From an uncultured Planctomycetaceae bacterium (lineage in GTDB: Bacteria > Planctomycetota > Planctomycetia > Pirellulales > Pirellulaceae): 19,354 bases of DNA. The notes beneath the pieces were generated by a model. It saw only the letters and a list, made by a program, of their open reading frames with translations. It ran no database searches and was not told where the DNA came from. Made by a program: the position numbers and the translations under genes. The stretch spans positions 1 to 19,354 of the forward strand of contig CAIYOB010000824.1 of the NCBI GenBank assembly GCA_903927685.1, in the 5' to 3' direction. Shown here one piece after another: positions 7,030 to 14,437 of this stretch. Each line of letters opens with the position of its first letter. The stretch's first letter is position 1.

Positions 7030-10000
7030 AGTCCTTCGCCGGTACCAGCATCACGGTGCGCAGATCAAGCAACGCATTCTTGATTGCACCGGCGGACCGG
7101 AACTCCAGGCGGTGGGCGCCGGGAGCGAGTTGCAGCTGGCCGAATTTCTGCTGGCGGTAGTCGTCCCACGTGCCCGTGCCGGGGACCTCGCCTTGGACCA
7201 CGACCTGGTCGTCCAGCACCACGTGGAAGGGATTGCCGGCGGTGCTGTCCTGGCAGGCCCAGTCCAACCGTACGTCGAACGTGCCGCCCTGGCGGACCTC
7301 GAACCGCCAGCACCCAAAGCCCTCCGGGCCGTACCAACAGCCCAGGTTGCCGTACCGCGGCTCGAAGATCACACCCGGGCCATGCACTTCGACCTTCGTG
7401 ACGCTCAGCTGCACCGCTCCGTCTTCGCCTTGTTTGACCGTTTCCGGCGCGTTGCGAAACGCGCCCGGGGGCGGCGCCGGTCCGGCCGGCACCAGCTTGA
7501 CGCTGCGGAGGTTCATCAGCGGTCCCGCCAGCGGCTCCTCCGGCCGCACGCTCAAGCGATAATTGCCTGCCGCCATCGCCACCTGGCCCAGGTGCACCGC
7601 CCGGTACTGGTCCCAGCCGCCCGTGCCGCTGGTGGTGCCCGCGACCGACTGGCCGTTGTTCACTTGGATCGCGAAGCGGTTCCCCGCGGCCGCATCGTCG
7701 CAGGCGTATTCGATCCACACGTCGTAGGCCGACTGCATCACGAAATTGCACAGCGGCCAGGCGGCGTAAGCGTTCGGGCTGGTCCACGCGGTGACGCAAC
7801 CGGCTCGGCTGTCAAAGTCCACGTCGTCGCCGTAGATCGCCGCGGCCGACGCGGGCAGGCTGAACGCCGTGTCCGGGCCGCGGACAATTGCCTGCGGCCG
7901 GTTGCCGGCCAGCTGACGAGGCGGCGGCTCGCGGCCGCCCAGGAACGCGAACAGGTCGGCCATCTGCTGGTGGTTCAGCTTCCCGTACAAGCCCTCGGGC
8001 ATGTGCGAGCGGCCGGTGAACACCAATTCCTCCAGGTCCTTGCGGAGCACGACATGCTGCTTGCCGCCGACGTCGACCAGGGTCAGGCTGTTGCTGGTCT
8101 CCTCGAGCAACATCCCGACGTGGACCACGCCCTGCTTGCTCAAGGCCACGTGCTCGACGTAGCGGTCGATGCAGGCCCGGTTCGGGTCCATGACGGCGAC
8201 CAGCAGCGTCTGGGGCGAGCGCTCGACCAGCGTCTCCAAGTCCGGCCCGATCCGCGTGCCGAGATCCTGGAACCGATGACAGGTGGAACAAGTGGCCTCG
8301 ACGAACATTTTCCGGCCCCGCTCCGGATCCCCGTACAGGTCCAGCACGGGCGCGTACTGGGCCATCGCCTGGCGAACCTGTTCGACCGTGGCCGCGCCGC
8401 CTAGCAGGCGTTCGACCTCCTGGCGGTCGGGCTCGATGGCGCGAATCGGCCGATCGCTGGCCCCGTCGGCGACGCTGGTCACGCTCGGATCGGCCCGGAT
8501 CGCTGCCGCCAGCGTCTCCAACTGGCCGAGCAATTCCGCCCCGCCCGCCGGCAGGTCCGTTGCCCGCCGCAACTCGGCGATCATCGTCCGGACGTGCGGG
8601 ACGGCCGAGCTGAGCGCCGCCGCGACCAGGTACGGATCGTCGGCCTGCCGCACCGCCAGTCGGGCCAGCAGTCGCCCAGCACGTTCGTCGTGCCATTGGC
8701 CCAGGCTGTACAGCAATTGCAACTGCACTTGCGGGTCCGCGTCGTCGGCCAACTGGAGCAACGCGTCGCCCAACGCCGGGTTGGCGTCCAGCAGCGGCTC
8801 GCTCAACCGCACCGCATGGCGGCGAACGCCGGGATGCGGGTCCGCCAGACCGCGGCTCACGATCTCCGGGCGCAAGGCGTTCAGGCCCTCGAGCGTGCAC
8901 AGGGCGTGCAAGCGGGCCAGCGGCCGCGGGCTGGTTTGGACCATCGCTGCCAAGGGCTCGACGGCCGCTTTGTCCGCCCGCCACAACAGCATCTGCTGGG
9001 CCATGTCGCGCTGCCAGCCGTTGGGATGGTCCAAGGCGGCGACCAGTCCCGCCGTGTTCAACTGGTCCAGTCGCGGCACCGGACGCGGCTGCCGGTCGAC
9101 CGGATAGATGCGGTAGATTCGGCCCCGCTCGCTGTACCGGCGCAGTTCCAGCTTGTTAGTCAACTCGGGGACGATCCACTCCGGATGCTCGATCACGAAC
9201 CGATACATGTCGACCACCCACAACGCCCCGTCGGGCCCGGTATGCACGGTGGTCGGACGGAACCAGGGATCCGCCGAGCCGAGAAACTCGGACCGCTGTT
9301 CGTCCGCGGCTCGTTCGCCGCGAAAGGTCGTCCCCTGCGGGCTCAGGATCAGGCGGTGGATGACGTTGTAGACCGAGTCTGCGACGAACAAGTTGCCCGC
9401 AAACTCCGGCCCGAACAACTCGTCGCGATAGATGGTCACACCGGCGATCGATGTCCAGTGGCCCGGCACGCCTTCGGCCGGCGTGGGCTGCGGGATGAAA
9501 CAGTGGGTGATCACGCGGCCCGCCGGGAAGCACTCGCGGCTCTCCGTCACGTCGATTCGTCCGGGCGGGGCCGCGACGTGCGGATTGCGGCGCAGGTAAT
9601 GATCGGCGACGGCGAAGTGGTATCCCGCGTTCGAGTTGTTGCAGCCGAACCAGTCGCCCCAGTCCGTGCGGTTGCGGCCGTACTGGGTCTGACCGGTCTG
9701 GGGATCCATCAGGCCTTCGTCGGGACGCATCCGCAAGTCGCGGCCGCTGATCTGCACGACCTCGCCCGTCTTGGCGGATCGAATCTCGCCGCCGCTGTCC
9801 CCGTTGGCCAGGTGCACCCAATTGTCCAGTCCCCAGCGGGGATGGTTGACGCGATGCTGCTGGTTGCCTTCGTGAAAGCCGGACAGCAGCGTGCGATGGA
9901 CGTCGGCCCGGCCATCCCCGTCGCTGTCTTCGGCGTAGAACGTCTCCGGTGCGGCCGTGATGATGACGCCCTGGCGCCACGGCATGACACCGGTGGGAAA

Positions 10001-12151
10001 CGCGACGCCTTCCAAGAACAGCGTCGACTTGTCGTACCGGCCATCGCCGTCAGTGTCTTGCAGATAGCGAATCCGTCCGCCGGGCTGGCCCAGGGGCTCG
10101 GGGGGGCCGACGTGGCCGTCGGGAGCCATGCCCAGCGGATAGTCCGTCATCTCGGCCACCCACGCCTTGCCGTCCGGCCCCCATTGGATATCGATACAGT
10201 CCCTGACCAGCGGTTCGGCAGCCATCAGTTCGACCCGGAATCCCGGCCGCGGGACCAGCGAGTGCGGTGCGGACTCCGGCGCGCGAGCCGGCGGCTCGAC
10301 GTCGTCCACCAGCAGCTGCGTATATGAACGGGCATCGATGTGATTCGGCAAGCGGTTGCCGGTGTCCTCGTTCTGCACGTACAGGTGCCGGTACTGGAAC
10401 CAGACGCCGTTGTTGGTTCCGTCCTCGCGGACGATCGGCGGGATCGCATCGCCCCGCTCGCGGTCCGTGTCATGAATTTTGCGCGACCAGCCGTCGGCCA
10501 GCGAAGTGAACAGATGCAGGCTGTACCGGCGCGCGTCCGAGAACACGATGTCGTCATGCCCGTCTTCGTCGATATCGACCAGTCGCAGGCCGGCATCCCG
10601 GCCGGCCGAATCGACGACGGCCGTGCCCGCAGGCAGGCCGAACGGCAACCGACTCCAGCCGCCGCCGTCCGCAGACCACCGCCAGACGCCGTTCTGGCGC
10701 GGATTGCCGACCACCAGTTCACAGACTCCGTCCAGGTCCAAGTCGTGGAGCCGGACGCCCTGGTCGCTGCCGGCCCGCGCAGTCCACACGGGGCCGTCCA
10801 AGTCCAGCCCGTCCAGTCCCCGGGCCGCCGCGGTCCACCCCCGGCCGTCAAAGTGCCAGAGTCCCGACGTGTCCTCGTTTCGCACCAGGATGCTGGCGCA
10901 CCCGTTCTGCTGCAGGACGCCGAAGCGGACGCCGGTCAGCGTCGTTTCGCCGTCCGCAGCCCGGCGGACGATCTGCACAGGGAACTCGCCGATCGTCCAC
11001 GAACGAGTCTCCGGCGACCACAGGCGCGTCTGGCGGACCTGGTCGTTGCCGATGACGACGTCCATGTAGCCGTCGGCGTTCAAATCCAGCACGCGGACCC
11101 CGTTGTCGCTGCCGTCGTCCGCCCGCAACGGCTGGCCGCCCAACAGGTTTTGGGTCAGCAACGCGTGGATCTCGCGAAAGTTGAGGAACTTGACCTTGCC
11201 GCCGTAGCGGCCCGTGGCGTGGTCGATCAGTTCGATGACCTGGTCGTTGCGGATCCAGCGATCCGGATGGAACGTCAGCGTGTACGCGCCCTGCTTCAGC
11301 ACCACGGCATCGATCGCCGCTTTCATATCGCGGACGGTCAGCGGATTGTGGTTGCCCTGCAGGTTGATTCCCAACCAGTCGTCCGGGATCTGGGAGGGCA
11401 TTTCCCAACACTTGTGATCGATCACGAACGGGTAGGGGTAGTTCTCGACGTAGTTGACGAAATTGCGGTCGCGGGGGATGTATTTGGCAAACCGCGGCTG
11501 GCCTTCTTCGTCGGTCGTCAGCGTCCGCGGCAGCGCCGGATCGTCGGGGGTGAAGACCATGAACACGGACGAGTCGACGCGGAGGAAGTGTCCAAAGGCG
11601 GTCGTCTTGCCGAATAGTTCGGTAAAGAACCGCGGGCCGACGGAGTTCATCGAATCGCAGCAGGGCATGCGGAATGCCAGCGCCGGGCCGCCGGGGACCC
11701 TCGTCAGCAGATCGATCGCGTCATCGTAGGTCTGCTTGGCCTTGGCCAAATCGCTGCCCTGCAGGCAGGGACAGGGATGCGTCGCCGTGTGGGCCTCGAC
11801 CGTCACGCCCTCGGCCGGCCACTGGGCCAGCAGCGGATCGACGGGATCCGCCTGGCTGGTCATGATGCTGACCGGCCCGCGGCCGTCGATCCGCTTCAAT
11901 CGCTCGATAATCGGCCGCAGGCATTTTTCATACGGAGCGGTGCTGCGCATGTCGTCGATCGACAGCACCAACACCGCCTCGACGCCCTCTTGCCCGACCC
12001 ACTGCGGCGTGACCAGCTTGGGCGCATTCAGGCCGACATAGTACGGATTGCATGGATCATCGAGCCAAGTCAGCCGATTCCCCCCGTCGCCCGCCGCGGC
12101 CGGAATCGCCGCCGCCAGCCACCACAACCAAGCCGCCCATCGCATCCGCAT
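7028..12151 (-). CDS. Secreted multidomain fusion: NodB-like deacetylase domain, FG-GAP repeats, PVC-type dehydrogenase, HEAT region, cytochrome c, two carbohydrate-binding-like domains
   Basis: A 1707-residue protein. ATG 12151 has AAGGAG six bases ahead, so the 38 codons further upstream are excluded. A signal peptide covers residues 1-20. Residues about 58-335 resemble a NodB polysaccharide deacetylase: the Asp-Asp pair (SIDDM, D66/D67) and HTATH (H121, H125) form the metal triad, with RMPCC (R161) and TFHP (H295) in later motifs. Residues 348-560 hold FG-GAP/VCBS repeats with DLNADGYMD, DLDLDG and DIDEDGHDD loops. Residues 630-1020 are the PVC-type dehydrogenase propeller (TIGR02604-like; two DxDGDGR loops near 699 and 742). 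Residues 1030-1200 form a HEAT region. Residues 1272-1405 are a cytochrome c with CSTCH (C1288, C1291, H1292) and a likely axial Met1384 (TIGR02603-like). Residues 1455-1556 and 1600-1703 are two mutually similar beta-sandwiches. It probably binds and oxidises or deacetylates a glycan outside the cytoplasm; the substrate is unknown. Confidence 0.9.
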   Translation of the reverse strand: MRMRWAAWLWWLAAAIPAAAGDGGNRLTWLDDPCNPYYVGLNAPKLVTPQWVGQEGVEAVLVLSIDDMRSTAPYEKCLRPIIERLKRIDGRGPVSIMTSQADPVDPLLAQWPAEGVTVEAHTATHPCPCLQGSDLAKAKQTYDDAIDLLTRVPGGPALAFRMPCCDSMNSVGPRFFTELFGKTTAFGHFLRVDSSVFMVFTPDDPALPRTLTTDEEGQPRFAKYIPRDRNFVNYVENYPYPFVIDHKCWEMPSQIPDDWLGINLQGNHNPLTVRDMKAAIDAVVLKQGAYTLTFHPDRWIRNDQVIELIDHATGRYGGKVKFLNFREIHALLTQNLLGGQPLRADDGSDNGVRVLDLNADGYMDVVIGNDQVRQTRLWSPETRSWTIGEFPVQIVRRAADGETTLTGVRFGVLQQNGCASILVRNEDTSGLWHFDGRGWTAAARGLDGLDLDGPVWTARAGSDQGVRLHDLDLDGVCELVVGNPRQNGVWRWSADGGGWSRLPFGLPAGTAVVDSAGRDAGLRLVDIDEDGHDDIVFSDARRYSLHLFTSLADGWSRKIHDTDRERGDAIPPIVREDGTNNGVWFQYRHLYVQNEDTGNRLPNHIDARSYTQLLVDDVEPPARAPESAPHSLVPRPGFRVELMAAEPLVRDCIDIQWGPDGKAWVAEMTDYPLGMAPDGHVGPPEPLGQPGGRIRYLQDTDGDGRYDKSTLFLEGVAFPTGVMPWRQGVIITAAPETFYAEDSDGDGRADVHRTLLSGFHEGNQQHRVNHPRWGLDNWVHLANGDSGGEIRSAKTGEVVQISGRDLRMRPDEGLMDPQTGQTQYGRNRTDWGDWFGCNNSNAGYHFAVADHYLRRNPHVAAPPGRIDVTESRECFPAGRVITHCFIPQPTPAEGVPGHWTSIAGVTIYRDELFGPEFAGNLFVADSVYNVIHRLILSPQGTTFRGERAADEQRSEFLGSADPWFRPTTVHTGPDGALWVVDMYRFVIEHPEWIVPELTNKLELRRYSERGRIYRIYPVDRQPRPVPRLDQLNTAGLVAALDHPNGWQRDMAQQMLLWRADKAAVEPLAAMVQTSPRPLARLHALCTLEGLNALRPEIVSRGLADPHPGVRRHAVRLSEPLLDANPALGDALLQLADDADPQVQLQLLYSLGQWHDERAGRLLARLAVRQADDPYLVAAALSSAVPHVRTMIAELRRATDLPAGGAELLGQLETLAAAIRADPSVTSVADGASDRPIRAIEPDRQEVERLLGGAATVEQVRQAMAQYAPVLDLYGDPERGRKMFVEATCSTCHRFQDLGTRIGPDLETLVERSPQTLLVAVMDPNRACIDRYVEHVALSKQGVVHVGMLLEETSNSLTLVDVGGKQHVVLRKDLEELVFTGRSHMPEGLYGKLNHQQMADLFAFLGGREPPPRQLAGNRPQAIVRGPDTAFSLPASAAAIYGDDVDFDSRAGCVTAWTSPNAYAAWPLCNFVMQSAYDVWIEYACDDAAAGNRFAIQVNNGQSVAGTTSGTGGWDQYRAVHLGQVAMAAGNYRLSVRPEEPLAGPLMNLRSVKLVPAGPAPPPGAFRNAPETVKQGEDGAVQLSVTKVEVHGPGVIFEPRYGNLGCWYGPEGFGCWRFEVRQGGTFDVRLDWACQDSTAGNPFHVVLDDQVVVQGEVPGTGTWDDYRQQKFGQLQLAPGAHRLEFRSAGAIKNALLDLRTVMLVPAKD

Positions 12152-12369
12152 CTTCGACTCCTTGAACGGTAAACCGGCCACGGGGCGATCGGTCCTCCGC
12201 GCCGCGACCTCCGGTTTCAGGTCCGTGCCAGCTATTGGGATACCCGATGGGGCCGGGGGTTGCAAGTCATGCGGGCGCAGTTCGAAAACACCTGTCGTCG
12301 AGGGGAGCTCGTGTTACAATAACTCCAGCCCGTTCCCGGGATTCACTGAGGTACTCACAGGGACTCACG
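12152..12369. other. Divergent intergenic region between the giant fusion and the pseudo-HtrA gene
   Basis: A 218-base region from which two genes diverge. It contains the AAGGAG ribosome binding site of the minus-strand gene (just left of 12165 on the plus coordinates) and, on the plus strand, a TACAAT box near 12315. A TTGCAA and TATCCC pair spaced by 16 bases on the minus strand is a weak promoter candidate for the giant gene. No operator-like palindrome could be supported. Confidence 0.4.
12315..12320 (+). promoter_or_regulatory. Candidate -10 box (TACAAT) of the pseudo-HtrA gene
   Basis: TACAAT, one base from the consensus, lies 49 bases ahead of ATG 12370 in an otherwise GC-rich stretch, within GTTACAATAAC. 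The expected -35 position carries CTGTCG, a poor match. Confidence 0.3.
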
Positions 12370-14346
12370 ATGACGCTCACGCGCTCCAGCGGCTTACGCC
12401 TCGCCTCCGCCCTCTGGCTGGCCACGTGCCTGCTGCCGTCCACGGTTGCCGCCCAGGACGACCTGGCCGGCTTGGAAGAACAAGCGCTCAAGGCCGCGGT
12501 GGCCCGCGTCGCCCCGTCCGTGCTGCGGATCGAAACGATCGGAGGCCTGGAGCAGGTCGAGCGGGTCCTGGTCGGCACGGGGCCGACCACCGGCCTGGCG
12601 GTCTCGGCCGACGGGTACGTCCTGTCCAGCGCCTTCAACTTCATCCAGCAGCCCTCGTCGATCTTGGTCACGTTGCCCAGCGGCAAGCGGGCGGCCGCCG
12701 AGATTGTCGCGCGCGATCGCAGCCGGATGCTGGTGCTGCTGAAGGTCGCGGCCGACGAACCGCTGGTGGTCCCCGAGGCCGTGCCGCGCGACCAGCTGCG
12801 GGTCGGGCAATGGACGATCGCCGTGGGCCGCACGTTCGAGCAGAGCCAGCCGAACGTGTCGGTGGGCATCCTGAGCGCGACCAGCCGCATTTGGGGCAAA
12901 GCCATCCAGACCGACGCGAAGATCTCGCCGGGCAACTACGGCGGTCCGCTGATCGACATTCGCGGCCGCGTGCTCGGGGTGCTCGTCCCGCTGTCCCCGC
13001 AGCAGCAGGACGAAGTGGCCGGCGCCGAGTGGTACGACTCGGGCATCGGCTTTGCCGTGCCCCTGGCCGACCTGCTCCCGCACCTGGACCAACTGAAACG
13101 CGGCGAGGAGTTGAACCCCGGCCTGCTGGGCGTCACGCTCAAAGGGAACGACATCTACGCCGACCCGGCCGAGGTGGCCGCTTGCCAGCCGAAGTCTCCC
13201 GCCCGCCAGGCCGGACTGCAAGCCGGCGATCGGATCGTCGCGGTGGACGGCGTCGCGGTCGCCCGCCAGTCGCAGTTGCGGCACGCGCTGGGGCCGCGGT
13301 ACGCCGGTGATCGCGTCCAGCTGACCGTGCTCCGCGGCGAGCAACGGCTCGAGTTGACCGTCGAACTGGCGGGCAAACTGGAGCCGTACGAGAACCCGTT
13401 CCTGGGCCTGTTGCCCGCTCGCTCGCCCGCGGCCAAGCCCGGGGTCGTGGTCCGCTATGTCTACCCTGGCAGCCCCGCGGCCGCAGCCGGCATTCACGTC
13501 GCGGATCGCCTGGTGCGGCTGGCCGACAAGCCCGTGGCCGACGTGGCCTCGGCGTGGGAGATCCTGGGTAGCTTCGAGCCCCGCCAGAAGGTCAAGCTGG
13601 CCGTGGAGCGGGGCACCGAACTCAAGGAATTCGAGTTGGAACTGGCCGGCCTGCCAACCGCCATCCCCGAGGACCTGCCGGCGGCCCGGAAGCCGACCGA
13701 GACGCCGCCGGGCGACCGCCCTCCGGTCGGCGAAGTGAACCTCAAGTTGCCCGAAGAGTCGAACGAGTGCCTGGCGTACATCCCCGAGGACTACCATCCC
13801 GACGTCGCTTATGGTGTCGTCTTGTGGCTGCACGAGCCGGGGGGATTTGACCGCCAGGCGCTGGTTGACGCTTGGAAGACGCACTGCCAGGCCCACGATC
13901 TGATCCTGCTGGCCCCTCAAGCCGCCGATCCGCTCCGCTGGCTGCCCACCGAGGTGGACTTTGTCCGCAAGACGCTGGACGAGGTGCTCGCCAAATACCG
14001 CGTCGATCGGACACGCATCGTGGCCTGCGGACACCAGGCCGGCGGCGCGATGGCGGTGCTGACGGCCTTCTCACACCGCAGCCTGATCCGAGCCGTGGCC
14101 GTCAGTGAAACGCCGCTGCCCGGCCGCTTGCAGGTGCCCGCCAATGACCCGATCGAACGGCTGGCGATCCTCCTGGCGGTCGCGGACAAATCCCCTGTCG
14201 CACAACGACTCGAAGACCAGCTGGCCCAACTGCAGCAGCTCAAGTATCCGGTGATTCTGCAACAGCACGCCGGCGAACCACGCCCGCTGGACGACCAAGA
14301 GCGAGCCGCCTGGGTCCGCTGGATCGATACTCTGGATCGGCTGTAG
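12370..14346 (+). CDS. Exported HtrA-like/PDZ/alpha-beta-hydrolase-like protein with degenerate catalytic residues
   Basis: A 658-residue protein with a signal peptide (about 1-28, ending VAAQ). Residues 35-240 follow the S1C (DegP/HtrA) fold: ADGYVLSSAF, RDRSRMLVLLKV, QTDAKISPGNYGGPLID and DSGIGFAVPL line up with the standard motifs. All three catalytic positions are changed: His to Phe89, Asp to Met120, Ser to Tyr190 (GNYGG). Two PDZ domains follow (about 250-335, with SPARQAGLQAGDRIVAVDG; 342-427, with GSPAAAAGIHVADRLVRL). After a Pro-rich linker, residues 455-658 resemble a PHB-depolymerase or phospholipase-like alpha/beta hydrolase, but the nucleophile elbow reads GHQAG (Gln556 instead of Ser). 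The likely role is as a periplasmic binding or scaffold protein, not a protease or esterase (inference). ATG 12370 was chosen because the signal peptide starts there; an AGGG lies about eight bases ahead. It is divergent from the giant fusion gene. Confidence 0.85.
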   Translation: MTLTRSSGLRLASALWLATCLLPSTVAAQDDLAGLEEQALKAAVARVAPSVLRIETIGGLEQVERVLVGTGPTTGLAVSADGYVLSSAFNFIQQPSSILVTLPSGKRAAAEIVARDRSRMLVLLKVAADEPLVVPEAVPRDQLRVGQWTIAVGRTFEQSQPNVSVGILSATSRIWGKAIQTDAKISPGNYGGPLIDIRGRVLGVLVPLSPQQQDEVAGAEWYDSGIGFAVPLADLLPHLDQLKRGEELNPGLLGVTLKGNDIYADPAEVAACQPKSPARQAGLQAGDRIVAVDGVAVARQSQLRHALGPRYAGDRVQLTVLRGEQRLELTVELAGKLEPYENPFLGLLPARSPAAKPGVVVRYVYPGSPAAAAGIHVADRLVRLADKPVADVASAWEILGSFEPRQKVKLAVERGTELKEFELELAGLPTAIPEDLPAARKPTETPPGDRPPVGEVNLKLPEESNECLAYIPEDYHPDVAYGVVLWLHEPGGFDRQALVDAWKTHCQAHDLILLAPQAADPLRWLPTEVDFVRKTLDEVLAKYRVDRTRIVACGHQAGGAMAVLTAFSHRSLIRAVAVSETPLPGRLQVPANDPIERLAILLAVADKSPVAQRLEDQLAQLQQLKYPVILQQHAGEPRPLDDQERAAWVRWIDTLDRL

Positions 14347-14354
14347 TCGAACGC

Positions 14355-14360
14355 TATAAT
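14355..14360 (+). promoter_or_regulatory. Candidate -10 box (TATAAT) for the isomerase-like gene
   Basis: A perfect TATAAT lies just after the stop of the upstream gene and 77 bases ahead of ATG 14438, giving a leader of about 70 bases. No good -35 hexamer is seen. It could give the isomerase-like gene and its coupled neighbour their own promoter. Confidence 0.33.
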
Positions 14361-14437
14361 CAGGGCCAGCGAATTGCGACGGGATGTCTCGCCGCCCCTG
14401 CCCGCTTTGCGTCACCTTCCAACCTGCGGAGGATCTC

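Noticed and set aside
6857..8404. Plus-strand 515-codon frame opposite the end of the giant gene
   Set aside because: It is antisense to the cytochrome and carbohydrate-binding-like domains, with Arg/Ala/Gln-rich translation and no motif.
8594..10327. Plus-strand 577-codon frame opposite the propeller and HEAT region
   Set aside because: Shadow of the minus-strand gene; no recognisable domain and no ribosome binding site at the start.
12152..12265. N-terminal extension of the 1707-residue gene to ATG 12265
   Set aside because: It would bury the signal peptide behind 38 residues; AAGGAG at the right spacing supports ATG 12151.
12235..12369. N-terminal extension of the pseudo-HtrA gene to ATG 12235
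   Set aside because: It would place 45 residues ahead of a typical signal peptide and overlap the candidate promoter.
12394..14034. Minus-strand 546-codon frame opposite the pseudo-HtrA gene
   Set aside because: The plus-strand frame has a signal peptide, PDZ motifs and consistent domain order; the antisense frame has none.
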